Positions 1 through 10,957 of a stretch of DNA of 64,000 nt are shown here, piece by piece. Both the position numbers and the translations under genes were made by a program. Source of the stretch: Lentinula raphanica (Eukaryota; Basidiomycota; Agaricomycetes; Agaricales; Omphalotaceae); contig JANVFP010000014.1 of assembly GCA_027919835.1 (NCBI GenBank), positions 1,178,001-1,242,000 of the forward strand. Reading direction: 5' to 3'. The number at the start of each line of letters is the position of its first letter. Within the stretch, counting starts at the first letter, position 1. The notes under the pieces were generated by a model, which did not search any database, was not told the DNA's origin, and was given only the letters and a program-made list of their open reading frames with translations.

Positions 1-2156
1 AACGTCGAAAGAGGAAGGATGAAGGTGGAGATGGTGGAGGTTGAAGAATAAGAGGCGAAAATGCCTTTAGCGCCGAATAAACGCCAATTCGGCGATGGTT
101 CGGCCATCGGCTGCGACGCTGAAAATCCGTTAGGACCATCCAGGAAAAAGGACGAAAAATCAGGAAAAATTGGGGGTGGGTCTCGTTACGATTCATAACA
201 ACAGGTGAGACCACGTACCTGGCACGAAATGCAGTCGAGGGAGGGAGCCAAGTCGGGATCGGAAACGGCCATGTCTGAATCATCATGCACCAGACGGCGC
301 GAGACAAGGTGACCGAAGCGGCCTAGGTTGTCCAGTGAAAAGGTGACTCCACCTACGGTCAGGAAGGCGCTCAGTTGCTTGAGCTCATCGTCGATCGTCC
401 ACGGTGAAGAGCGGAGGATCTGCATCTCGGGGCGACGCTTGAGACCAGAATCCTGCTCCACTAGATCTGCAAATGCTGTCTTAACCTGGAAGTTTGGGTT
501 CGTTAGGAAGAGGGAGTGATGATTCGTCGTGTCGAGATCGTTATGTTCCAATAGAACCTCAGGCTCCATTGCCACATCTTGCATTGCTACCAATGATTTG
601 GAACCCTTGGCGGTCCTAGTAGGAGCGGCATCTGCAACTTGAGGAGGCGGAGACTCCTTGGTAATCTTGGCGGAAGCAGTGGATGTTTTGGCCTTCTTAG
701 GCAACGGTTCTTGCATTTCCTAAGGGAGAAGGGATCGTTAGCAACGGAGCAAGGTCAAGACGTGATAAGGGAACTTACCACATCCGCGACAGGAGAGGAA
801 GTATCCCGCTCACGTTTCATCGGCTTAGAGATCGGTCTACTGGCAACAGGAGGACCGACCTTGGCAGTTGAAGTCTTGGAGTGTCGAACCCGAGGGCTGC
901 TGCGAACGGGGAACTCTGGAAGTAAGAAGGAAACGTCAGTGAGGGTCAGAAAGGTTCAGGGATGGCTGAGCTTACCATTGGAGGCCTTGGCCTTGCCCTT
1001 GCCTTTAGGAGCCTTGAAGACGTCCTTGGCGTCCATATCCTCAGAAACCTCGGTTTCACCATCGTCTTCAACACCTAGATCTAGTGCGGGGGATGCAGGA
1101 CCATTGTTTTCTTCCCTGGGAGAAGCAGGGCCTTCATTCTCGAAGTCCTCGTCCTCGAAGGCGTTGAGAAGTGGGCTAGCAGGAGGAAGATCTGCTACTC
1201 CACTAGGATCAGGCAGCAAAACTGTACCAGTGACAGGATGGTGAAGAACGTTGGAGGCTGCGCCAGCCTGAGCGATGGTAATAAGCAACTGGCCTTCGTA
1301 GGTCGAGGGGTCGAGCGGCAAAGGGATGGCAAGTGAAGCTGCGTTGTGAGAGGGACCTTTTATGGCCTAATACGCGACGTTAGTGAAGGAAGGATCTGCG
1401 GAATAAGACTGTGTACTTACGCGGGTCTTGTTGCGTAGAGACTTGTCCACACCCAGCCCTCGTCGAGTGTCCTCATTGTAGACCTTGGTTGCATATTCGG
1501 CCTTCGTCAGGATCTTCTCGCAGAAATCACAAAAGAGGCAGATGAAGCGTAACGCGAACAAAGGGCAGCATCGGGTCTTGTGCCAAAATATCCAATAGTA
1601 ACCCTGCGACGCGTCAGTCGAAGCCCTGGGGTGGAAAATGAAAACTTACCAAGGCACTGGTCACCATGGGATCCTTGAGCATAGAAAGGAGCACGTCCTT
1701 AGTCTTGGCTTTAGGACCGTCCATAACATCAGCAAGAGCATCTTGCACGACATTGAGAGCCTGATAAAGCATGAATCCTTCTTCGCGGCATATCGCTCCT
1801 CGACTGAAGTCCTCCACGAACTGAACGAGCAGTTCGGGATAAAAGGTCTCGGGGACCTGGCTTTTATAGCCTGGAGTAGGCGAATTAGGGAATGTGGTCG
1901 GTTCTGGGTCGGAGTAAAGTTTAAGAGAGAAGGCAGAGTCGAAAGAGTTGTTATGAGAAGGCCAGGCTTGCCGAAGGATGTCGCATTCACGCTTGGAGGC
2001 TGGGAGGAATAGCACTGGCTTCTTGGAAGTCAGGCTATCGCGAGCACGAAGTTGAGCGTTGAACTTGAGGTCATTGGGAGCTGGAGCCTTGCTACGTAGT
2101 TCTCGGACGGTGTATTGCTTTCGTGAGGACGAAGATCCAGCTGTACGCGACGACAT
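1..2156 (-). CDS. Multi-exon hypothetical protein with terminal Cys motif (3' end off window)
   Basis: I do not recognise a named family. The start is the ATG at 2156 (MSSRTAGSSSS). Exons joined by short GT-AG introns can be followed leftward: 2156 to about 1650, then a Cys-rich piece (CLFCDFCEKILTK) near 1590-1430, an acidic Ser/Pro-rich exon near 1375-977, a short basic exon near 930-780, and a last long exon 719-214. After residues SLDCISC the reading can go two ways. Read-through gives a C-x2-C-x3-G-x2-C motif (CISCQVRGLTC) and a stop at 186. A GTACGT donor at the same point could instead splice to an open stretch that runs off the left edge. Similar C-x2-C...RG-x2-C tails are common in lineage-specific basidiomycete proteins found near Ty3-type elements, so a Gag-like origin is possible but unproven. 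Confidence 0.5.
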
Positions 2157-2299
2157 AGCGATAATAGAGAAAGGATCAGTTGAAAGACAATGTGGAAGTG
2201 GGAGAAAGAAAGAAAGCGGACTTAGAGAAATTTTTCGAAGTCCGGTTGCCCTTTTATCCACGGTTCTTAAGAACTTCCCAGGACGTAATAAGCCACTGG

Positions 2300-4340
2300 G
2301 AAAATTCTAAGAATAGTAGGAAGAATGTAATACTTACAAAGGTCAGAGAAATGAACTTTGTGAAGTTGCAGGATGTTGTGATTAGATCTCTTGATAATCA
2401 CACTCGGAAATTAGGCGCTTCTATCGAGTTAGCCGCGGATTTAATTATGATCAGTTGATCCCGAGGCAACCGAACAGATCTATAGCTTAATGAGTGGGAA
2501 TACCATTGGGATATCGAGGAGATCAATCCAAAAGCTCGGATCAGTTGCAGTACCACACTCCCAAGGGAGGTACGAGCCTGTCTACCCAACCAGATGACCG
2601 GGGACGGTCAGATCTTTAGTTTGGGGGAGATAATACGCCCATTTTGCGTGCAGGCATGCAATGGCCTAATTTTAACGATTAGAGCCTTGTAGAGTACTAA
2701 AGGACTGTAGTGAGCCCGAGCTGACAGTCAAACTTGTATCATGTTAATGCCAGGACGTCAGATCCAGACAGGAAAACACATCCTGACGAATAATAAGAGT
2801 TCACACTCGAGTCCCTTGGTCGGGGAGTCCTTCAAGACAAAGCCACCTCTGATATGAGCTATCAAGGGATTATCAACTTAGTTTTCAACGCCTAACGGCC
2901 AACTGAGTATGATACTGCACCGAGATGAGCTTAGAACCAATAGATCTATTCGTATTACCATTGGGGATGGATTATTCAAGGCCCAGACTCAACAGATCTG
3001 TTCACTTAGATCGAGTTTCGGGATGGATCAGGTCGCAGGAATGTGACTAAACGGAGAAACAACCAAAGTGTATCATCCCAGTTACATGTGGACGTTTCCT
3101 AAATGGGAAATAGACGCCTGAGATGTACAGCTTTGACCAGGAGTGTTGCAAGGGTAGATCTTTCAACTTCACCATTGTTAAACCTCTGGATCTATTCGAT
3201 ATATGCATATCGTTGGAAAGCTAGAAGCCAAACGAACCTATTGGGACAGGTTTCCCCCCTTTATATGTACTCCCATTCAGTTGGAGAGGCATACAACCGT
3301 TCACATAGCGGAATCAAATGAGGAAACGTTTGAGTTACCTGTGCAGGAGCTTATCCGTGCCCTTTAACCACCAGCATGTGGATGGACGCACAGACCAGGT
3401 CCGGATTCGAAGGTCAGGCAACTAGATCTCGACGAAGGACCACCAGAAATGGACATTTTACTTGTTTTTATCCTTTTTACTCTCTGTTTCTCTGGTGTTT
3501 GTATCGTTTCTCGTCCTATCTTTCCTTATTTGTATCAGATCTCGGACTCCGTTCTCTCAAATCTATAGATCTATTCCATAAAATAGTAAATTGGCTACAG
3601 ATCTATTCGTAGAAGTACTTAAGGATGTAGCCTACAAAAATATAGTTTAGGTTTTGTGCCCAGTTTCTCTGACTAGCTAACCTTTGCTCTCATACGTGAG
3701 GAGTAAAGGCTTTGTAAGCCGGGCGGTCTTCGAAAGTGGTTGTGAAATTCTCATCTCGTTAGGCCCGATATCTTGTCAGTTGATAAAGTCTCAGCTAGAT
3801 TTGAATCGAAGGTAGACTCCTATCGTGGAGATACAGAGGGCTTGGTTCTCGGTTGTTCCAAGTGAGCGTTCAGAGTTTCGGTGGCTCTGTTCAAGCAGAC
3901 GTGTGGTGATCGGTGATCCATACGAGCTGTGAAGGTTTCCTGTGATCGGTGATCAGTAGATCTTCAACCTGGTTCTGATAGTATTTGTGTGGTCATAAAG
4001 TCTGATCTATACGAGTTCTCTCGTTCCTTGTAAACCCTTTGAGTGGATCACTCACCCCCTTCGAGTCCAGATCAAAAGATCTGTACTTCCGTGTCACTTC
4101 GCTCTGTTGACCTGTATTGCGGATCCAGTAGATCTTTTAAGACTACCAGTTCGTTCTAAGGTATAAGATCGTGCGGAATCTCTGACAACGCCCCACACCT
4201 CGCTTAAATACATTTGACAAACGACATAAGAAGTATATTGGTGATCAGTGTTCAGTGATAAAGTCACTAGGTCATTAGATCTATCCAACGAAGCATTTAA
4301 TTGCACCCTTCATATCCTCGTTACCGGGGCTTCCAGGGCA
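2300..4340. other. Gene-poor tract rich in AGATCT
   Basis: I see no convincing gene in these 2 kb; the open frames are short and lack family signal. The hexamer AGATCT occurs about fifteen times, several times inside the longer form (A/G)GATCTATTC (near 2940, 3190, 3566, 3599 and 4278). A direct repeat TGTGATCGGTGATC occurs twice near 3900-3955. The tract may be the wreck of a retroelement or of hAT flanks, but no terminal repeats could be paired. Confidence 0.4.
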
Positions 4341-4351
4341 CTTACAAGGGT

Positions 4352-4442
4352 TTCACCGGGCTGCTGGAATAGCCCGGTGAACTTTCCAGCAAACTGTGAA
4401 GTTCACGGGAATTAATACAATACACTACCGTGAACTTCACAG
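4352..4442. repeat. Two adjacent perfect hairpins upstream of the hAT gene
   Basis: The first hairpin, 4352-4381, has 11-bp arms (TTCACCGGGCT and its complement) around an 8-base loop. The second, 4394-4442, has 15-bp arms (CTGTGAAGTTCACGG and its complement) around 19 bases. They sit where the N-terminal zinc-finger part of the hAT gene would be expected and may be insertion scars or miniature elements. Confidence 0.7.
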
Positions 4443-4975
4443 TCTGCTTTCAAGATTCTTTACTGCTACAGGTGCTTCTATCCAGAAGGACATCATCAGC
4501 ATCTGCGCTTCGGAATCCCTTGGTGCAAAGCTTGCTGAAGAAGCAAAAAAGCTTCTTGTCGATGTATCAGATCCGGAAGACTTAGACTCTTCTAGCGAAC
4601 CAGCCACCAAGAAAGCAAAGCTCAAGCAGGGTGCACTCGATGTTGCGACTTTATGAGCAGTTGGAGAGATGAATAGAGCAGCCGGTCATAAGCGCTTTCA
4701 GGAGAGTGTGAATCATGTCATCATGCGATTGATATGTACCTGGGGTCTGGTTCCACACGTTGTTGATACTCCGGAGTGGAAGGAACTTATGGATCTGCTC
4801 AACCCGACTTACACCCCAGACAGTGCACAAAAATTTGCTACTTTTATTTCCCAGAAGGCTGCATTTGTACATGCCGAGCAGATCAAATTGCTCCAACAAG
4901 ATTTTGGCCTTACTTTCTCGTTCGATGGTACTTCTCTGCACTCAACTGAGGCCATATACACAGTCCATGCTACCG

Positions 4976-5757
4976 ACTCATATTAGAGATGTTCACGAGT
5001 GGCAAGTGTTGACAAGTACTCGTGAGTTTATTCGTACTCGTGACTCGCGAGTCGAGTGTTTTATTTATACGAGTGTACTCGTGGTACGAGTGTATACTCG
5101 AGTCACGATCATCAAAATGTATTGACAAGTACTCGTGCATTTTATTCACGAGTATTCTCCTGTACTCGTGAGTATTTCTACTATTAACTCTGCACATGAC
5201 TTTTCTCAGTGGCTATGTGCCTATTATAATTTTTTGTGTTAGAGTCACAGCCACTGCCTATTATAATTATTAGGAGAAAAGAAGTAATATAGTCTAACAT
5301 ATGTCATATGTAAGAAAATGTGAATGGTGAAGTGGTTAAAGGCGCTGACTCTGGACTAAGGTCAGCCTTCCTTTAACTTTCTTCAGAGTTCAATTCCCCC
5401 TCATGGCAACTTTGTATAACAATAAATCTGTACATTGTTCTTGCTTTGAAGCATGTTAATATATGTTTCGGTACTGTATATTTATTAAAAGCTATGAAAA
5501 TTAAGGTAACGAGTATTAAAATACTCGAGTGTATTTTTCAATACTCGAGTCTTTCCTTTATATACTCGAGTAGACACTCGAGTTACGATTTGAATAATTT
5601 ACTGTGAATATTCGTGGCACTCGCACTCGAGTGTCTGTTACTTAGAGACACTCGAGTACAGACTCGAGTCACAGTTGCTGATTTTGAGTGACGAATATTC
5701 GTGTCACGAGTGGCAAGTACACTCGAGTGTGCACTCGTGAGCACCTCTAACTCATAT
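4976..5757. mobile_element. 766-bp hAT-type inverted-repeat element with 8-bp target duplication
   Basis: The element spans 4984-5749. Its ends are TAGAGATGTTCACGAGTG and the inverted TAGAGGTGCTCACGAGTG (16 of 18 identical). Both sides carry ACTCATAT (4976-4983 and 5750-5757), an 8-bp target duplication as made by hAT transposases. Removing the element plus one copy rejoins the hAT reading frame of the host gene (HATDSY to GRSFLIDG). Subterminal DNA is packed with ACTCGAGT and ACTCGTGAG boxes in both orientations, probably transposase-binding sites. It encodes no protein, so it is a non-autonomous element. Confidence 0.92.
5325..5405 (+). ncRNA. tRNA-like pol III promoter segment inside the hAT MITE
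   Basis: A good A box (TGGTGAAGTGG, 5325-5335) and B box (AGTTCAATTCC, 5387-5397) lie at tRNA-like spacing. Between them GCTGAC pairs with GTCAGC around an 11-base loop. The acceptor and T stems do not pair well, so this is a degenerate tRNA or a tRNA-derived SINE head captured by the element. Confidence 0.5.
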
Positions 5758-6069
5758 GGTCGCTCGTTCCTTATTGATGGCCACACGGGTCACGGTCAAC
5801 ATCATAATGCTGAATGGATAAAGAACAAACTCCTCAAGGTGTGTTGCTCATGACAGCTTTTGTCACTCTCACTGACATAGGTACCAGTCTATTGATCCGA
5901 TTGGCTGCCTGAACTTCATCAACACATGCTTGGACAATGCCAGTGTTGCTAGAGCTGTGCGCGCAGAATGTTTAGAACTGATTCTGACAATCGAGAGCAC
6001 TGATGACTGTATTCACATCTGCCATAGTACGATTGGTGATATCACCAACATCAGCAAAACTGACCTGGT

Positions 6070-6251
6070 GCCTAGGCTGCCTAGAGATACCCCCAAAACC
6101 TCAGCACTTTAAAAACTTTGAATTTGCCTGGAAAAGCCTGAGCAAGCCTGAGTTTGCCTGGAAAAGCCTGGGCAAGCCTGAGTTTGCCTCAGATTTCTTT
6201 GGGTGCTTTGGGAGAGCCTAGGTTTTGGGGGTATCTCTGGGTTACCTAGGC
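6070..6251. mobile_element. About 180-bp inverted-repeat element nested in the hAT gene
   Basis: The ends AGAGATACCCCCAAAACCT and its complement form near-identical inverted repeats (6083-6101 and 6220-6238). They are flanked by GGCTGCC and GGTTACC, which would be a 7-bp duplication differing by two transitions. Without the insert the host frame reads on (LVPRLP to RPRVLFL). The interior contains a tandem repeat of about 30 bp built on TTTGCCTGGAAAAGCCTG (6121-6187). No coding capacity. Confidence 0.75.
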
Positions 6252-8059
6252 CAAGGGTACTTTTCCTGATGAAGCTTCCATTTTTCAAATGGGTAACCAT
6301 AACACTTTCCTGCACGAAGATTGTCCTTCCCACTGAATCATCCTCAACAGATGATCTCTATCATGAAAACCATTGTGAAATTCTTTTCTAAGTCTGGACT
6401 TGGTGTTGATCTCCTGATCCAGGAGCGCAACATTGCAGGCAAAGATAAGCCTGCAATGAAGCTCATCAGCATTGGTAGAACTCAGTTTGGCTCCCACTGG
6501 AGCACTGCCGCTTCCCTATATCCATGCCTTCAGGCAATTCGGTCTCTTGTGTGGAAACAGAGCATCAAATTCAAAGTGCATTGCTACTGAATCCTCTTCT
6601 ATATATTAATTCAAACAAAACTTCTCAGAATACGCAGGTTCAAGGAATGTCCAAATCGCTCAGTGGAAAATTAGGCGATTTCGAAGTACATCTCCTTCAA
6701 TATATAGGTATCGATTATCCAAGCACTTTGGTCTCTGGAGGCTGCGCATGCCAATGCATCAGATGTTTTTGTTTTCTTCGTGGCTATAGCAGCCGTCCTG
6801 AAGGAACTCTTTGATCAGGATCATGAATCTGATGAGCTTGAAAAGACCTTCCCGCCTGAACTTGCCGAGCAGATCATCTTCATCTATAATCGTTGTTATG
6901 AAAATTCTTTGGTCGGAATGACCTTTACTTTGTCGCGTTTTGCCTCGATCCTCGTGAGTTTCATACATACCATACAAATACATGATACTTATATGCTTGG
7001 TTGACTTGCCAGGATATGAACTCGAAAGCTGTCTGACACCGAACCCGACTATCTTCATTCCTGCCATATCAAGCTCAAAACAGACTGGTCCCACTACGGG
7101 AAAACAGTTGAAACACATGATTCCACATGCTGATGCATACGAGCGTTTCAAAAGCTACTTGAAGTCGAAGCTCAAGGTTTTACTTCAAGACTTTGAGGTC
7201 CACCCCAAGAAGCACCCGATTATCCTCCAATTGGGTAGCGCAAAGGTAATCGATGGTTTGCGCACTCAGACCAAGGCATTTTGGCTCGGTCATTATCCTT
7301 TTGATACAGCAATCCGAAAAGATCAGCATGTCTTGGACTGGTGGCGAGAACTAGAAAGACACCCTCATGCTCAAGTTTTAGCTGTGAGTTGACATGTTTT
7401 GACCCATCGCTTGTGCTGACATTCATCTATTTCGCAGTAGATGCTTGCGATCCGTATCTTTTCGATGACCGTCAACTCCATGGCTGATGAACGAACAAAC
7501 TCGCATATTACATGGTTCAACTCCGCACTGCGCAGTAATCAGAAGGCAGATGTCTTGATTGACATGGTCCTTGTGGGCCAATGGTATGGTAAACATCAGG
7601 TATGTGCTATCGTACTATTAAGCTTCAAAATTCTCAACCGGGTGAACACAGAATGACAAGGCGAAGAGTCCACGCCATCCGGTTGTCAGATTTTGTGATA
7701 TCAGTGAAACAGTCATTGAGAAACTGGAGGAAAAGTGTCGGGAGCAAGCAATGTCTCAGGAGAAGCCGGTAAACACAGGGGAGCCGGGTGGAGAGGGAGA
7801 CGAAGACAATATTTTTGGTACTGATGAGTCGGACGAGATACCGGACAAAGACACAGCTGCGGAAGAGTCTGCACGTGAACTTGATTTCAAGGTTGATCAA
7901 CACATCAATTGGCGTTCACCATTCTTCCGCGCCCTGATCCAAGACAATGGTTCCAGCACAGTTGATGAAGAGGCAGTCACTGTACCTCCGGTGGATATCT
8001 GTAGCCTAGAACTTGATGATACAACACTGTGGGACTGGTAATTCATACAAGGAGTCATG

Positions 8060-8225
8060 GCAAAGGGCTTCTAACAGTTTTTCACAATTATTAACAGTTC
8101 TTAACCATTTAACAGTGTTAATAATACAGCTGTTAGTTGTTAAAATATCAGGTGTTAGAAACAGCTGTTGGTTAGACAAAATTTGGTCCGAATGTTATTA
8201 ACTAACTGTTAGCGCCGTCTGGGAC
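8060..8225. repeat. hAT 3' subterminal region with TAACAGT boxes
   Basis: Just after the transposase stop the motif TTAACAGT/ACTGTTAA or a near variant recurs about eight times in both orientations within 165 bases, ending with TAACTAACTGTTAGCGCC. Clustered short boxes inside element ends are typical of hAT transposase-binding sites. A matching 5' end was not found. Confidence 0.5.
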
Positions 8226-9646
8226 TTTTTAACTATACACTAGCTTGGAGGTATTTTTTACTGTAATGGGAGGGTTTACGGTTCAAACCTACTTTGGTTG
8301 AGACTGCCATTTTGCTCGAAGAGGCCTTTCAGAACATTTTATTTTTACCCGAATTTGGGCTTCCAAAAACCTTTCCACCCATCGTTACCTGCTGTAACCT
8401 GTCGTTACGTGTTGGTACCCGTTGTCTTTGTAACTCTAAATCACTCGTTGAAACGGAACCTGGTTGGTTTTGCCCGGTAAACAACCCGCTTCGAGCGCTT
8501 ATGTATACTGTTAAATTATATCCCAATTTTTGGTCAGGAAGGAGGTTATCCTATAGGAACTGAGAACGAACGCGGCTGGGTCTGGCTGGGTTTGAAAGTC
8601 ATACTAAGTAACAGTCTTCTGGAATGCATTTGCAAAGTGTTCTTAAATCGAAGTGGAAATCCTTCCCAGAAGACTGAGCAGCAAGCTGATCATCGGTCTA
8701 TCAATGAGAGAAATCAATAACAATCAGCTTATGAACGGAAGGTAGTATGTGGGGAAACGTACTCTGTACAGTGAAGTGGATGAAAATGTCATCCTGGAAT
8801 TTATGACGAGTGGAAATGAATGATCAAGAGAACGAAGGAGATTCTTTCGTAAATTAAAAGGAGGGAAAACGCGAACACGGATAGGACACAAAATTTCACA
8901 CGCTCTTCCGCTCGTTTGGAGCCATCGTTCATCGTTCAGCCATCGTACCCTTGAAGGATATATCATATATACTTTCTCAATACCTCTCTGACTCATACAT
9001 ATCTCGAACCACAGGCTCTCTACACTACGATTGAAAGTTGAATGAATCTCTAATCATGGCTAGAATTTGGAACCGAGAGATGCACCAAGAGATGGATTGA
9101 AAAGATTATGAGGTAGGTGGCAATCTTTTGACTTACCCAGAGAGACTCATGTGCCTTGGTAGTATAGTATTTGCAGATGGCACTTGAACTTACTGCTCTT
9201 GTCAATCGAGTCTCAGAGCTGTTGTCCTTCTCATATAGCAGATTTGTTTTCAGAGAGCTTCCGACTTCTGCAAGGCTATATCGTGCCCCATCGTGCCACA
9301 GGGACCAAACTTTACTTCTAGCTGGTCTTGCTCGGCGTTGTGGACTTGGAATACGCTATAGGACAGTTAAATTAGTATTCAATCAAACGAGAGCTCTCTC
9401 GTCGTGCTTACCCCGCGGAGAACTTCGCCATGACCAGGCACCGAGAAAATCTCCAAGCGCGTGGCTTTTCAGTGCTTCGATCAGAGTGCTTGAGTGCCAC
9501 TGCTCGTAGCATGAGGTAGTCCAAACAGTAACCGTGAATCAATTAATTAATTGACAGAAAAGGAGTTAACCGGATATTCCTCTTCCCCCTTCGTCGGGGT
9601 GATACCAACATAAAATACAGTTCGTCGGTTCTACTGCACGATCTCA
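8226..9646. other. Intergenic stretch between hAT remnant and FYVE gene
   Basis: No supported gene. An imperfect hairpin (CAGTCTTCTGG at 8612-8622 with its complement at 8666-8676) is the only structure noted. The last few hundred bases should hold the promoter and 5' UTR of the FYVE gene. Confidence 0.5.
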
Positions 9647-10957
9647 ATGTCCTCTGCGCCTTCATCTACTCTTTCTACCTCTCCATCGCTCTCGGCGACC
9701 AGTCTAGCTGAGAGTGTCTCGAGCATAAAGACTACTGTCACTTCATGTATCGACGACTCGTCATCTTTGTCTACGGACTCTTCAATCTCCAGCGGTCATT
9801 CCATCCGCCCGAATGAACATCTCGCAATACTCATGCCCCGCTCTCTCTGGAAACGAGATTCGTTGTCCAGCTCTTGCGATACATTTTCTTGTCCAACCAT
9901 CTTCTCATCCTTCCCCACCTTCCTGATGACATCCTTGTTTCCTACTCTTGAACGAAGGCACCATTGTCGCAAATGCGGAGGCGTGTTTTGCAGCAAATGT
10001 ACCTCACGCACTACCCCATTACTCGATGTGAATCATTTACCATTCCTCAACCCACCGAGGAATACCAGTATATACGACTTTGTCTCTGCGGGAGGCATTG
10101 TCGACTCGCACGCCAGAGTTTGCGACGACTGCTGGGGTCAGCTACATGGTACACCCAGTATGCCACAAACACCAGAGCTGAAGCTGAGCATGTTGCCTAT
10201 GCCACAGACACTTTGTCGCTCCTCTGTCGTGTTTTCAGGTGATAGCTCGCCTGCTTCGAGTACGTATCCTCGTACCCCCCCAGATACATCTCTTCTTGTC
10301 GACGCCATCCTGTCATCCAACACCTCAATCGTCCGCCGATCCAATGTTGCTTCTCAAACGTCTATTCCAGATCTCCGTCGTCAGGCTACAAAATTCGCGG
10401 CTCAAGCCGCACTTCCCAAGCCATCCGAGACAGATAGATCCCTCAACACAACTTCTCAACCTCCTTCAAATCCCCTTCCTCTCGGTGAACTTTCTACTTA
10501 CCCTCTCTGTCGCTCGTCTTTGCTCTGCAAAGCATCTGGTGGTGGGAGATGGGTCCCTAGACCAGTCGAGGCTAAAGAGGAGACTCGGATAATTGATACC
10601 TCTTCAGTGGGCCTCCTTCTCTCAACCTCACCGACTTCCTCACTCCTCTCAACCTCACCGACTTCCTCACTTTTCTCGTCCGACTCGATGTTTTCCTCTC
10701 GAAAATCATCTCACTCTCGATCTCGGGCTCGTGCTTCGAGATCCAGCCAGGCTCCTACGCTCGGCATTGGCAAAGCCCTCTGGGAAGTTGAGTGGGAGAG
10801 AGAGATCAGAAGGGAGAGGAGAAGAAAAGAGAACCCTGTCATTCGAGACGGTGGGTTTTGTTACCGGGTTTATCGCCGCGTGGGGGGGTCAAAGTCGGAC
10901 GAGGACGATTATGATTTAGAGAGAGGGTTGAGAAATTTTTCGTTGTCGACCTTTTAG
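9647..10957 (+). CDS. FYVE zinc-finger protein
   Basis: A single open frame of 436 residues from ATG 9647. After a Ser/Thr-rich N terminus comes a FYVE domain at about residues 60-170: LWKRDSLSSSCDTFSC supplies the first Cys pair, ERRHHCRKCGGVFCSKC is the diagnostic RR/KHHCRxCG core, and RVCDDCW the last pair. FYVE domains bind phosphatidylinositol 3-phosphate on endosomes or vacuoles. Between the first Cys pair and the core there are about 15 extra residues (TIFSSFPTFLMTSLFPTL) compared with family members I know, and no good intron explains them. The middle is Ser/Pro-rich with a tandem LSTSPTSSLLSTSPTSSL. The C terminus (ENPVIRDGGFCYR) matches an end I recall in a conserved Agaricomycete FYVE gene. 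The pathway role is inferred from the domain only. Confidence 0.88.
   Translation: MSSAPSSTLSTSPSLSATSLAESVSSIKTTVTSCIDDSSSLSTDSSISSGHSIRPNEHLAILMPRSLWKRDSLSSSCDTFSCPTIFSSFPTFLMTSLFPTLERRHHCRKCGGVFCSKCTSRTTPLLDVNHLPFLNPPRNTSIYDFVSAGGIVDSHARVCDDCWGQLHGTPSMPQTPELKLSMLPMPQTLCRSSVVFSGDSSPASSTYPRTPPDTSLLVDAILSSNTSIVRRSNVASQTSIPDLRRQATKFAAQAALPKPSETDRSLNTTSQPPSNPLPLGELSTYPLCRSSLLCKASGGGRWVPRPVEAKEETRIIDTSSVGLLLSTSPTSSLLSTSPTSSLFSSDSMFSSRKSSHSRSRARASRSSQAPTLGIGKALWEVEWEREIRRERRRKENPVIRDGGFCYRVYRRVGGSKSDEDDYDLERGLRNFSLSTF

Larger units (their letters stand above)
4410..8040 (+). pseudogene. hAT-superfamily transposase, interrupted and decayed
   Basis: Pieces of one hAT transposase are spread over several exons. 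In order I see a Lys-rich N-terminal piece ending in an in-frame TGA near 4653, RFQESVNHVIMRLICTW near 4690, SFLIDGHTGHGQHHNAEW after the first insertion near 5765, the conserved block GRTQFGSHWSTAASLYPCL near 6473, ALWSLEAAHANASDVFVFF near 6722, and the C-terminal dimerisation region (WWRELERHPHAQVLA, then LAIRIFSMTVNSMADERT, then VGQWYGKH) between 7340 and 7600. The tail is acidic and stops at 8040. No BED zinc finger is visible upstream. The gene is cut by two insertions (4984-5749 and 6070-6251), carries at least the one stop and probably a frameshift near 6715, so it should be inactive as it stands. Family assignment is secure; the exact splice pattern is not. Confidence 0.88.

Noticed and set aside
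8190..8210. GTTAGCGCC at the hAT 3' side as another copy of the shared end motif
   Set aside because: Only nine bases agree and the surrounding TAACAGT boxes explain it.
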